The notes under the pieces are model-generated. The model searched no databases. It was given only the letters and a program-made list of their open reading frames with translations, and was not told the origin of the DNA. Below, one piece after another: positions 43,148 to 51,367 of a stretch of 60,994 bases of DNA. Source of the stretch: Collinsella aerofaciens (GTDB lineage: Bacteria; Actinomycetota; Coriobacteriia; Coriobacteriales; Coriobacteriaceae); contig CAJMHW010000007.1 in assembly GCA_905213325.1 (NCBI GenBank), positions 1 through 60,994 of the forward strand, read 5' to 3'. The first letter of the stretch is position 1. The number at the start of each line of letters is the position of its first letter. The position numbers were made by a program, and so were the translations under genes.

Positions 43148-43681
43148 ATGTCTCAGCACATCAAACACGGCTGCGACCATATCTTCTTTATCGGCTTTTT
43201 GGGCGCGGGCAAATCGACGCTCGCGCGCAACGTCGGCACCATGTTCAAGCGGCGTTTTATCGATACCGACCGCCTGGTCGTGCGCCGTTGCGGTAAGTCG
43301 GTAACCGAGATTTTTGAGACCGAGGGCGAGGATCGTTTTCGTGAGCTCGAGACCTCGGCGCTCCGTTCGCTCCAAAGTGAGCGCAGCCTGTTGGTTTCGT
43401 GCGGGGGCGGTATCGTCGAGACGCCGGTGAATATTGAGCTGATGCACGAAATGGGTACGTGCGTGTACCTCGAGGGCGACTTCGAGGATTCGATTCGCCA
43501 GATTCGTCGGTCCGACACGCGCCCCGATTTCCGTTCGCCCGAGCACGCTGCGCGCCTGTTTGAACATCGCCGTCCGCTGTATCGCCAGGCCGCCGACCTT
43601 ACCCTTGATATTCGCAACAAGTCCTTCGAGGACGTTTCCTACCTTTGTGCCGAGATGCTTTTGGAGCGTGGACTGCTATGA
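43148..43681 (+). CDS. aroK: Shikimate kinase
   Basis: A 177-residue kinase with Walker A GFLGAGKST (residues 16-24), the shikimate-binding DTD (FIDTDRLV) and VSCGGGIVETP, and the lid arginines in RRSDTRPDF. It phosphorylates shikimate at C3 in aromatic amino acid synthesis. All key motifs are present, in contrast to the diverged AroB-like protein encoded next. Its stop overlaps that start by 4 bp (ATGA). Confidence 0.93.
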   Translation: MSQHIKHGCDHIFFIGFLGAGKSTLARNVGTMFKRRFIDTDRLVVRRCGKSVTEIFETEGEDRFRELETSALRSLQSERSLLVSCGGGIVETPVNIELMHEMGTCVYLEGDFEDSIRQIRRSDTRPDFRSPEHAARLFEHRRPLYRQAADLTLDIRNKSFEDVSYLCAEMLLERGLL

Positions 43682-44787
43682 TTCGCCGTCAACTGATCAA
43701 TTTCCAAAACCGCAGTGTCGATGTCCGCGTCGGATTGGGCGCGTTCGATGAGCTGTCGCGCATGTTTGCCTCGGCTGTGGGCAAGCCTAAGCGCGCAATG
43801 GTGGTTTGGAACTCCGCCACATCCGAGCGTTTTGGTGAGGTCGTCGAGCATGCGCTGGTCGACGCCGGTTTTGTCGTGTCGCCGCTAGTCCTCGAGGTTT
43901 CGCCTGCCGGTGCTACGCTGGCCGATGCCGATACCGTCTTTGGCGCCCTTTCGGCTAACGGCATTACCTGCGACGATCTCGTTGTCGCTGTCGGCGACAC
44001 AGCGACCTGCTCGGTTGTTAGCTGGTGCGCCAACCAGTGGTGTGGCCGAACCGAGTGCGCGTTGCTGCCGACGACCTTCGATGCAATGCTCACGGTCGCG
44101 ACGACCATGAAGCCGCTCGTCGCTTCGTCGGCCAATGCGCTTCCCGCCATCGCGTTCCGTCCCGAACCGGGCTTGGTCGTGTGTGACCTCGACCTTGTTC
44201 GCGAGGCGGACCCCGAGGACCTCAAGCTCGGCTATGTGGTACTTGTTGGCACCATGCTTTCGAGCAGTAAGTCCCGCTGGAATCAGTTTACTGAGACCGT
44301 CCCCGAGATTCTCGCGGGCGAGGAGGTCGCGCTCGTCAATGCCGTTCAATGGTCTCAGACTGCCCGCAAGGACGTACTGATGGCCACGAACCCGAGCGCC
44401 CGCCATGCGCTCGATTTTGGCAAGACGGGGGAGCGTACCTTGCGCGCTTGCTTGGGCGATGCCGCTTCGCAGGTCCCTGCCTACCAGCTGTTGTCCGAGG
44501 GCATGCGCTTTGAGGCGCGCCTAGCACATGACGCCTGCGACTTCGATATCGATTACGTTTTTGAGGTCGATGACTGCCTGGAGGACTTTGGTATCGAGGA
44601 ACTTGCCTTCGATCTGGAGCCTGCCGCATATATCGAGGAGTTCCGCAAGCAGCAGTTTGCACGCTCGAACCGCAGCATGTTGCCGCTGCCCGCGGCGCTC
44701 GGCGCCATTCGTCTAACGAGCGTTGAGGACGAGGTTCTTGAACGCCACGCTCATGCCTACTTGGCTTCTCGCAAAGAACTTCTCTAA
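43678..44787 (+). CDS. Divergent AroB (3-dehydroquinate synthase) homologue, probably not catalytically standard
   Basis: A 369-residue protein matching AroB in length, position after aroK and overall pattern (KPKRAMVVWNSATSERFG, LLPTTFDAML, EDLKLGYVVLVGTML). Key residues differ. The NAD-binding GGGVxGDxxGF is replaced by AVGDTATCSV (residues 104-113); the VGGKT segment reads VATTMKP. Of three expected metal ligands, Glu180 appears retained, but the first His of GHTFGHA is Lys249 (FGKTGER) and the His of HGEAV is Ser273 (LLSEGMRF). It may be a pseudoenzyme or have a new reaction. ATG 43678 overlaps aroK, so it is coexpressed. Confidence 0.75.
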   Translation: MIRRQLINFQNRSVDVRVGLGAFDELSRMFASAVGKPKRAMVVWNSATSERFGEVVEHALVDAGFVVSPLVLEVSPAGATLADADTVFGALSANGITCDDLVVAVGDTATCSVVSWCANQWCGRTECALLPTTFDAMLTVATTMKPLVASSANALPAIAFRPEPGLVVCDLDLVREADPEDLKLGYVVLVGTMLSSSKSRWNQFTETVPEILAGEEVALVNAVQWSQTARKDVLMATNPSARHALDFGKTGERTLRACLGDAASQVPAYQLLSEGMRFEARLAHDACDFDIDYVFEVDDCLEDFGIEELAFDLEPAAYIEEFRKQQFARSNRSMLPLPAALGAIRLTSVEDEVLERHAHAYLASRKELL

Positions 44788-44825
44788 GATTTATTGACAT
44801 CCATCGTCTTTCGTATCATGTTGAG

Positions 44826-44889
44826 GGGCGGGTTTTCAATCGGTTGCGGATCGCATACGATTCCGTACATTGATTGAGACCCGTCCCGT
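44826..44889 (+). other. Long imperfect hairpin in the leader of the M24 peptidase gene
   Basis: GGGCGGGTTTTCAATC pairs with GATTGAGACCCGTCCC with two single-base bulges, and the interior forms another short stem. TCTTTATAG follows. A TTGACA (44794-44799) and TATCAT (44814-44819) pair lie just upstream, though the spacer is only 14 bp. It may terminate the aroK operon or structure the 5' end of the next mRNA. Confidence 0.5.
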
Positions 44890-44919
44890 CTTTATAGAGA
44901 CAACAAGAAAGGAATCTGC

Positions 44920-46050
44920 ATGTCTGAGTTTGCTGCCGGTCCTGCCGGTCGTATCGAGCGTGTCCGTGCCCTTATGGCCGAGCGTGGCTACGACGCCATC
45001 GTGGTGCGCGACGAGGCCAACCTTCGTTGGCTTACGGGCGTGAAGGGCGTCTTCGACTACACCTTCGAGTTCCCGCACGCTGCGTTTATTACGGCCGACC
45101 AGTGCCTGTTCCACACCGACTCGCGCTACCTCAACAGCTTTGAGGAGAACACGCCCGCTGGCAGCCCCTGGGTCTACGACATGGACGAGGGCACCATCCC
45201 CGGTTGGGTCGCCGGCAAGATCGCGGCCAACAAGTGTCGCGTCTGCGCTGTCGAGGACGACATGCAGATCAACTTCTACCAGGGTATTCAGCGCGGCCTG
45301 GAGGACCGTTCCGTCGCCTGCATGTTGCCGCTGATGCATGATGACATCCGCAAGATGCGCGCCATCAAGGACTCCGAGGAGATCGAGCTCATGCGCCATG
45401 CGCAGTCGATCACCGATGCCGCCTTCCAGCATATGCTCGGTTTTATTAAACCCGGCATGACCGAGAAGCAGGTTCGCAACGAGCTCGAGAACTTTATGTT
45501 CGCCAACGGCGCCGACAGCCTGGCCTTCGGCTCTATCGTGGCGAGCGGTCCCAACACCGCCAACCCGCATGCCGTGCCGAGTGACCGTGTCATCGAGAAG
45601 GGCGATTTCGTTCTTATGGATTACGGCGCGGGCTACTGCGATTACCGCTCCGACATGACACGCACCGTCGTGATGGGCGAGCCCACGCAGGAGCAGCTCG
45701 ACCTGTACGCGCTCGTGCGCCGTACACACGAGGAGTGCGTCGCCGCCATCCATCCGGGCGTCGAGGGCAACGACATCTTCAAGCTCTCTAAGAAGATCAT
45801 CGGCGATGCCGGCTATGGCGATTACTACAACCATGGTCTGGGCCACGGCGTTGGTATCGACATCCACGAGCTGCCCAACTTCAACCGCAGTAAGAACACC
45901 ATCGAGATCGGCTCGGTTGTCACCATGGAGCCCGGCGTCTACCTGCCCGGCGTGGGCGGCGTGCGCCTGGAGGACTACGGCGTGGTCACCGAGAACGGCT
46001 ACGAGCCCTTCACCAAGACCCCGCACGACCTGCACATTATCGACTGCTAG
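44920..46050 (+). CDS. M24 family Xaa-Pro peptidase
   Basis: A 376-residue pita-bread metallopeptidase. The N-terminal creatinase-like domain (1-130) is followed by the M24 core with all five metal ligands visible: two Asp in MDYGAGY...YRSDMTRT, His in HGLGHGVGIDIHE, Glu in TMEPGVYLPG and Glu in GVRLEDYGVV. It likely removes residues next to proline from small peptides. AAAGGA lies 6 nt before the ATG. It often precedes efp, as it does here, with a terminator between. Confidence 0.92.
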   Translation: MSEFAAGPAGRIERVRALMAERGYDAIVVRDEANLRWLTGVKGVFDYTFEFPHAAFITADQCLFHTDSRYLNSFEENTPAGSPWVYDMDEGTIPGWVAGKIAANKCRVCAVEDDMQINFYQGIQRGLEDRSVACMLPLMHDDIRKMRAIKDSEEIELMRHAQSITDAAFQHMLGFIKPGMTEKQVRNELENFMFANGADSLAFGSIVASGPNTANPHAVPSDRVIEKGDFVLMDYGAGYCDYRSDMTRTVVMGEPTQEQLDLYALVRRTHEECVAAIHPGVEGNDIFKLSKKIIGDAGYGDYYNHGLGHGVGIDIHELPNFNRSKNTIEIGSVVTMEPGVYLPGVGGVRLEDYGVVTENGYEPFTKTPHDLHIIDC

Positions 46051-46073
46051 TCTACTTCGGTAGATAGTTTGGG

Positions 46074-46116
46074 GCGGGGCGTCCGGATCGATTCGGACGC
46101 CCCGCGTTCTCTTTTT
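46074..46116 (+). terminator. Terminator after the M24 peptidase
   Basis: GCGGGGCGTCCG (46074-46085) pairs perfectly with CGGACGCCCCGC (46094-46105). GTTCTCTTTTTA follows. Confidence 0.9.
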
Positions 46117-46147
46117 ATGCGCTCGCCGCAGGCGCCGCCTGCAAGTG

Positions 46148-46153
46148 TATAAT
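46148..46153 (+). promoter_or_regulatory. -10 box of the efp promoter
   Basis: A consensus TATAAT sits 58 bp before the efp start codon, after the preceding terminator. I see no good -35 box at the proper distance. Confidence 0.5.
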
Positions 46154-46210
46154 TTCTATCGTATGTAATTTGGACGCTTGTGCGTTCTGCCCATAACAAG
46201 AAAGGTCGCT

Positions 46211-46774
46211 ATGCCTACCATTTCTACCGCCGACTTCAAGAACGGCCTCGGTCTCCGCATCAAGGACAAGGTCTACACCATCGTCGAGTTCCAGCATGTC
46301 AAGCCGGGCAAGGGCGGCGCGTTTGTGCGCTACAAGACCCGCGACATCAAGAGCGGCCGCGTCGTCGAGAACACCTGCAACGCCGGCACCAAGTTCGAGA
46401 GCGTCATGCTCACCACCCGTGAGTTCCAGTACCTCTACAACGATGGCACCGACTACATCTTCATGGACAACGAGTCCTATGAGCAGGTTCCCGTTCCCGA
46501 GGACATGGTGGGCGAGAACTCCAAGTGGCTGCGCGAGAACGACATCTGCCAGCTGCTCTTCGCCGACGATGAGCTCATGGGCGTGACCCCGCCGATGTTC
46601 ATCGAGACCACCATTGTCCAAACCGACCCGGGCTTTAAGGGCGACACCGTCCAGGGTTCCACCAAGCCGGCCACGATCGACACCGGCGCTGTCATCCAGG
46701 TCCCCATGTACCTCAACGAGGGCGAGGTCATCAAGGTTGACACCCGCGGCGGCAAGTTCGTCTCCCGCGTCTAG
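46211..46774 (+). CDS. efp: Elongation factor P
   Basis: A 187-residue EF-P with the three-domain OB-like layout and the loop HVKPGKGGAFVRY, where Lys34 is the position modified in many bacteria. The C-terminal motif GDTVQGSTKPATIDTG is intact. EF-P relieves ribosome stalling at polyproline stretches. No modification enzymes (EpmA/B or EarP) are in the window. AAAGG precedes the ATG. It starts the efp-Asp23-nusB-xseB group. Confidence 0.97.
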   Translation: MPTISTADFKNGLGLRIKDKVYTIVEFQHVKPGKGGAFVRYKTRDIKSGRVVENTCNAGTKFESVMLTTREFQYLYNDGTDYIFMDNESYEQVPVPEDMVGENSKWLRENDICQLLFADDELMGVTPPMFIETTIVQTDPGFKGDTVQGSTKPATIDTGAVIQVPMYLNEGEVIKVDTRGGKFVSRV

Positions 46775-46798
46775 CAACCAACTTCTCTAGGAGGACTC

Positions 46799-47161
46799 AT
46801 GCCCCAGGAAATCAAGATTGACGGCATCGGCATTTCGCCCGATGTTCTGACCGCCATCGTCTCGCGCGCCGTGTCCGATGTCGAGGGCATCGCCTCCGTT
46901 GGCGTCAAGGACCTTGCCACTAATCTTGTCTCCATGATGCTCTCGTCCAAGGCCCCGGCTTCCGAGCCGGCGGTCGAGGCCGAGGTCGTTGGCGACAAGC
47001 TCGCACTCACCGTGCGTGTCGTGGTGTTCTTTGGCTATCCGTTCAAGAAACTCGCCGAGGCCGTTCGCGCCGCCGTGGTCGCCGCCATCGATGCTCAGGT
47101 GGGCGTCGAGGTCGAGCGCGTCGACGTTTGCATTGACGGCCTCGTTTTCCCCAAGGAGTAA
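46799..47161 (+). CDS. Asp23/Gls24 family protein (second copy)
   Basis: A 120-residue Asp23/Gls24 protein (ISPDVLTAIVSRAVSDVEGIASVG, VRVVVFFGYPFKKLAEAVRAAVVAAI, VERVDVCIDGLVF). It sits between efp and nusB, where Bacillus carries yqhY of the same family. GGAGG lies 6 nt before the ATG, and nusB starts 3 bp after its stop. Its role is unknown but the conserved placement suggests a link to growth or lipid synthesis. Confidence 0.85.
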   Translation: MPQEIKIDGIGISPDVLTAIVSRAVSDVEGIASVGVKDLATNLVSMMLSSKAPASEPAVEAEVVGDKLALTVRVVVFFGYPFKKLAEAVRAAVVAAIDAQVGVEVERVDVCIDGLVFPKE

Positions 47162-47164
47162 CCT

Positions 47165-47752
47165 TTGAGCCTTAAGGTTTATCGCGGGCGCACGCTTGCC
47201 CGCAGTCAGGCGCTGCAGCTGCTGTTTCAGGCCGAGGCCACGGACAGCCCGCTCGAGCGCGTCCTCGAGGGCGATTTCCTGATCTCGAAGGGCCCCCTCG
47301 ACCCCTATGCGCTCGAGCTTTGCCGTGGTGCCTACGAGCATATCGATCGCATCGACTGTGCCCTGCGCGCCGTCGCCAAGAACTGGGATCTTATGCGCAT
47401 GCCCGGCGCCGACCGCAACCTGCTGCGTATCGCCGTCTACGAGATGCGCTTCCTCACCGACGAGGAGGTCTCGGACGCCATCGTGATCAACGAGGCCGTC
47501 GAGCTTGCCAAGGCCTATGGCACCGATCAGTCCGCGTCGTTTGTCAACGGCGTGCTGGGCAAGATCGCTCGTAGCGAGGAGCTGCCGGGTGAGGATCTGT
47601 ACCAGGAGCTGCTGGCCGAAGATCGCGCTCGCGAGGAGGCGCAGGCTGCCGAGGCGGCCGCCAAGGTCGCTGCCGCTCAGGCTGCCGCCGGTGTACTTGC
47701 CGAGGATGCGGACGCTGCTGAGGCCGTCGAGGCCGACTCCGTCGAGGAGTAG
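47165..47752 (+). CDS. nusB: Transcription antitermination factor NusB
   Basis: A 195-residue protein. Residues 1-145 are the NusB fold (RTLARSQALQLLFQAEATD, NLLRIAVYEMRFL, VINEAVELAKAYG, FVNGVLGKIAR). The remaining 50 residues form an Ala/Glu-rich acidic tail absent from E. coli NusB. NusB with NusE binds boxA in rRNA transcripts to prevent premature termination. The start is TTG 47165 with AAGGAG 5 nt upstream. Confidence 0.94.
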   Translation: MSLKVYRGRTLARSQALQLLFQAEATDSPLERVLEGDFLISKGPLDPYALELCRGAYEHIDRIDCALRAVAKNWDLMRMPGADRNLLRIAVYEMRFLTDEEVSDAIVINEAVELAKAYGTDQSASFVNGVLGKIARSEELPGEDLYQELLAEDRAREEAQAAEAAAKVAAAQAAAGVLAEDADAAEAVEADSVEE

Positions 47753-47754
47753 CC

Positions 47755-47994
47755 ATGCCAGAGGGTTCCGTCCGCAACTTCGATGAGATCTCGGATCGCC
47801 TGGACCAGATCATCGCTACCGTTCGCTCCAAGGATACGTCCTTGGAGCGTTCGCTCGATCTGTTTGACGAGGCGATTGAGCTGGGCTCCCGCGCGGTCGA
47901 TATGGTCGACAAGTTTGAGTTGACGCCGCGTGAGGCCGATAAGCTCGAACAGGAATACGATGAGGATGCGGCAAACGAATCCCAGGATAGCTAG
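47755..47994 (+). CDS. xseB: Exodeoxyribonuclease VII small subunit
   Basis: A 79-residue XseB (NFDEISDRLDQIIATVRSKD, SLERSLDLFDEAIELG), the small regulatory subunit that assembles on XseA. The large subunit is usually encoded adjacent, but xseA is not present in this window. It follows nusB by 2 bp and precedes tlyA. Confidence 0.92.
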   Translation: MPEGSVRNFDEISDRLDQIIATVRSKDTSLERSLDLFDEAIELGSRAVDMVDKFELTPREADKLEQEYDEDAANESQDS

Positions 47995-48020
47995 GCCGCA
48001 TCTCTGGATACGAATGGTTG

Positions 48021-48833
48021 ATGGCATTCATGAAACGCGTGCGTCTTGATGACGAACTGATTTCACAGGGCATCTGCGCCGATCGCGCGGATGCCCTTCG
48101 CACTCTTATGGCCGGCTTGGTCTCGAGTGGCGGCGAGCGCTTGACTTCGCCGGGTCTTAAGGTGATGCCGGGGCTGCCGCTGCACGTGAAGGGGCGTATT
48201 CCCTATGTTGGCCGCGGCGGTCTTAAGCTCGAAGGCGCGCTTGATGCGTTTGGCATCAATCCGACGGGCCTTGCCTGTTTGGATGTGGGCTGCTCTACCG
48301 GCGGTTTTACCGATTGCCTGCTCAAGCGCGGAGCTGCGACTGTTGTCTCTGTGGACGTGGGTCGCGCCCAGTTCGATTGGTCGTTGCGTCAGGACGATCG
48401 CGTGACGCTGCATGAGCGCACAAACGTGACGCAGCTGCCTGAGCTTGGCTATGCCGGCGCCATCGACCTGGCTGTGTGTGATGTCTCGTTTACCAGCATC
48501 GCGAACATTATCGATGCGGTACTGGCGTGCCTGGCGCCTACGGGTGCATTCTGCACGCTCGTAAAGCCGCAGTTTGAAGCTCCGGCGGCGCTGGTGGGCG
48601 AGGGCGGCATTGTGACCGATCCCGCCGTGCGCCGCGATACGCTCGTGGCGGCGGTTGAGCTCTTTGCTGCCAAGGGGCTGTTCCCGGTCGATGTGTGCGT
48701 GTCGCCCATTCATGGTGCCAAGGGCAACGTTGAGTTTTTCCTGTACGGCACGAGATTTGAATCTGGCGACCGCTCGCAAGACGTGCTGCAATCCCAGGTA
48801 TCGGTTTTGAGCGAGAAAGCTGCAACGCTATGA
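48021..48833 (+). CDS. tlyA: TlyA-family rRNA methyltransferase
   Basis: A protein of about 270 residues with an N-terminal S4 RNA-binding domain (KRVRLDDELISQGICADRADAL) and an FtsJ-like methyltransferase domain: the SAM motif DVGCSTGGFTDCLL near residue 88, VCDVSFTS and KPQFEA. TlyA proteins 2'-O-methylate cytidines in 16S/23S rRNA. The start is uncertain between ATG 48021 and 48030; neither has a strong ribosome site. Its stop overlaps nadK by 4 bp. Confidence 0.91.
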   Translation: MAFMKRVRLDDELISQGICADRADALRTLMAGLVSSGGERLTSPGLKVMPGLPLHVKGRIPYVGRGGLKLEGALDAFGINPTGLACLDVGCSTGGFTDCLLKRGAATVVSVDVGRAQFDWSLRQDDRVTLHERTNVTQLPELGYAGAIDLAVCDVSFTSIANIIDAVLACLAPTGAFCTLVKPQFEAPAALVGEGGIVTDPAVRRDTLVAAVELFAAKGLFPVDVCVSPIHGAKGNVEFFLYGTRFESGDRSQDVLQSQVSVLSEKAATL

Positions 48834-49690
48834 AGGTCTTTCTGGTTCCCAATTACTACAAGCAAGAGGCGGTCGAGAGCGGCCTGATGCTCGAGCTTTG
48901 GCTGACGCGCCAGGGCTATGAGGTCGCATGGGCTGCCGACCAGCGATCGAAGATTCAGAGCACGCCTGATATTGACGGCTCCGATCTGGTCATTACGCTC
49001 GGCGGTGACGGTACGTTGCTGCGCGCTGCCCGCATCCTCAACCATCGCGAGATTCCTATCCTCGGTCTTTCCTATGGTCACCTGGGCTTTTTAACTGCTG
49101 CGAGCCCCGAGGAGCGCGACATTCTGCAGGTCGTGAGCGACGCCCTTTCCGGCGAGCTGCACGTGAGCCGTCGCGCCACCATCGCCGCGGATATCGTGTC
49201 CGTGCGCGAAGACGGTACGAAGGATGTCGTGCGCACCTTCGCCCTCAACGACATGGCGCTTACCCGCGGTCCGCTGTCCGATATGGTCGAGTTCGACATC
49301 ACGGTGTCGGGCCACCATATCGACCGACTGCGTGGCGACGGCGTGGTCGTGTCCACGGCGACTGGTTCTACGGGGTACGCGCTCAGTGCCGGTGGCCCCA
49401 TCGTGAGCCCCGACTATACGGGTATGGTCTGCGTACCTATTGCGCCGCACACCATTCAGGCCCGTGCCTTCTTGACTTCGCCGAGTGATGTCGTCGAAAT
49501 CTTTATGTCTGATGACCGTCCGAGCGTTCCGGCGATCGCTATCGATGGACAATTTATTACTTGCGATGGCACCGTTGAGAGCGTGGCGGTGCGTCGCGGG
49601 CCCGGTGATGTGCTGCTGCTGGATTACGGCCCCGAGAGCTTCTATAACTCGGTGAGCCGCGTATTCTACGGAGTCCGTCATGATCGATGA
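48830..49690 (+). CDS. nadK: NAD kinase
   Basis: A 286-residue ATP-NAD kinase. The GGDGT signature (residues 58-62), the NE/D-like motif FALNDMALTR and the glycine-rich TGSTGYALSAGGPIV are intact. It makes NADP. The first 55 residues are short compared with E. coli but typical of Gram-positive enzymes. It is coupled to tlyA upstream and overlaps recN by 11 bp; tlyA-nadK-recN is a conserved series. Confidence 0.95.
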   Translation: MKVFLVPNYYKQEAVESGLMLELWLTRQGYEVAWAADQRSKIQSTPDIDGSDLVITLGGDGTLLRAARILNHREIPILGLSYGHLGFLTAASPEERDILQVVSDALSGELHVSRRATIAADIVSVREDGTKDVVRTFALNDMALTRGPLSDMVEFDITVSGHHIDRLRGDGVVVSTATGSTGYALSAGGPIVSPDYTGMVCVPIAPHTIQARAFLTSPSDVVEIFMSDDRPSVPAIAIDGQFITCDGTVESVAVRRGPGDVLLLDYGPESFYNSVSRVFYGVRHDR

Positions 49691-51308
49691 GCTGCAGGTT
49701 TCTAACATTGCGCTCATTCGCGAGGCGACGCTGCTGCCGAGTGCCGGCCTGACTGTCCTGACCGGCGAGACCGGTGCCGGCAAGACCGCGCTGCTCTCGG
49801 CCCTCAAGCTTATTTTGGGTGAGCGCGCGGATTCGTCTATGGTGCGCGAGGGCGAGGCGCTGGCGAGCGTCGAGGCGCGCCTGTTTGACGGCCCGCACGA
49901 CACGGAGGGCTTCATCGTGCAGCGCAGTCTTTCTGCCGAGGGCCGCAGCCGAGTGAAGATTGACGGACGCATCGCCAGTGTGCGCGAGCTTTCGGAGCGC
50001 GTTGGCGTGATGATGGATCTGTGCGGCCAACACGAGCACCAGCGCTTGCTCGATCCGGCGCATCATGTTGCGATGGTCGATGCCTGGGCAGGGCGCCCTG
50101 CACTCGAGGCGCTCGAGCACTACCGCGCCTGCTTTAAGGCTTCGCGCGCTGCCGCTAAGGAGGTTCGACGTGTCGAAGAGACCTCGCGTGCGCAGGGGAG
50201 CCGCGTCGAGGAAGCGCGCTTTGCGCTCGAGCGTATCGGCGAGGTCGACCCCAAACCGGGCGAGTATGAGGAACTCGAGGAACTGCTGCCGCGCTCCGAA
50301 CATGCCGAGGTGCTGGTTGCCACAGCTAATGATGCCCATGCATCGCTTGCCTCTGAAGGGGGAGCGCTCGATGCCGTGAACAGCGCCGTGGCAGAACTTT
50401 CCCGTATGGCTTCCGTCGATCGCAAACTTGGCGACATTGCCGATTTGCTTTCGGATGCCTGTATCTCCCTTGAGGATTGCGCGAACGAACTTCGTGCCTA
50501 TCGCGATGGCGTCGCCTTCGATCCGCGCGAGCTCGCTCGCATGCGTGAGCGGTATTCCGACCTCAAGGGCCTGCTGCGTCAGTGGGGTCCTACCATGGAC
50601 GATGTTTTTGCCATGCGCGATCGCTCGCAAGAGCTGCTGTCCCTGGTCGATGATGGCGATGAACAGATCAGAAAGGCGCGTGAGGCACTCGGGAGCGCCG
50701 AGCACGAGTTGTTTGCCGCTGCCAAGGCACTTAAGCGCGCTCGCAATGTGGCGGCCCCGCGCTTCTGCCACGAGGTTTGCCGCCAGATGGCTCGCCTGGA
50801 GATGGGCGGCGCCGAGCTCGTCTGGGAGTCGCGTGATCTTCCCCGTGCTGAGTGGACGCCCGTTGGTCCTTCGAGCTACGAGCTGCTATACCGCAGCGGT
50901 GCCGGTTTGACTCCACGTCCCCTGCGCCGCATTGCGTCGGGCGGCGAGCTCAGCCGCGTCATGTTGGCAAGTAAGGTTGTCCTCGGTAACGCGGACGGTG
51001 TCGATACGCTGGTGTTTGACGAGGTCGATGCTGGTGTCGGCGGCTCCACGGCCCGCGCTCTTGCTGGTGTGCTGGCCGATCTTGCCGCCACGCATCAGGT
51101 CATCGTCGTAACACACCTGGCGCAGGTTGCGGTTATGGCCGACAAGCACTACGTGGTCAGTAAAGAGCCCGGCGACGTTCCCCAGACGCATCTGGATGAG
51201 GTGGCTGGGGATGCTCGCACTGCCGAGATTGCCCGCATGCTCAGCGGCGACCAATCGGAGGCAAGTCTTGCGCATGCCAAGCAGATGCTTGAAGAAGCTC
51301 GAGGTTAG
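49680..51308 (+). CDS. recN: DNA repair protein RecN
   Basis: A 542-residue SMC-like ATPase. Walker A TGETGAGKT is at residues 28-36, the central coiled coils span about 155-375, the signature RIASGGELSRVMLA and Walker B VDTLVFDEVDAGVGG follow, and the switch segment is VVTHLAQVA. RecN aids double-strand break repair. Its coding start lies inside the nadK 3' end, so the two are cotranslated. Confidence 0.95.
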   Translation: MIDELQVSNIALIREATLLPSAGLTVLTGETGAGKTALLSALKLILGERADSSMVREGEALASVEARLFDGPHDTEGFIVQRSLSAEGRSRVKIDGRIASVRELSERVGVMMDLCGQHEHQRLLDPAHHVAMVDAWAGRPALEALEHYRACFKASRAAAKEVRRVEETSRAQGSRVEEARFALERIGEVDPKPGEYEELEELLPRSEHAEVLVATANDAHASLASEGGALDAVNSAVAELSRMASVDRKLGDIADLLSDACISLEDCANELRAYRDGVAFDPRELARMRERYSDLKGLLRQWGPTMDDVFAMRDRSQELLSLVDDGDEQIRKAREALGSAEHELFAAAKALKRARNVAAPRFCHEVCRQMARLEMGGAELVWESRDLPRAEWTPVGPSSYELLYRSGAGLTPRPLRRIASGGELSRVMLASKVVLGNADGVDTLVFDEVDAGVGGSTARALAGVLADLAATHQVIVVTHLAQVAVMADKHYVVSKEPGDVPQTHLDEVAGDARTAEIARMLSGDQSEASLAHAKQMLEEARG

Positions 51309-51326
51309 GTCGTATCAGCGGTGTTG

Positions 51327-51359
51327 GTGGGACAAAATAGACTGAAATTTTTGTCCCAC
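51327..51359. repeat. Inverted repeat GTGGGACAAAA, recN-rpiR gap
   Basis: GTGGGACAAAA (51327-51337) is perfectly complementary to 51349-51359 over an 11-nt loop. It lies between convergent genes and probably terminates both. The half-sequence TTTTGTCCCAC also occurs alone at 34470-34480 after rarA. Confidence 0.7.
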
Positions 51360-51367
51360 TACGCGTT

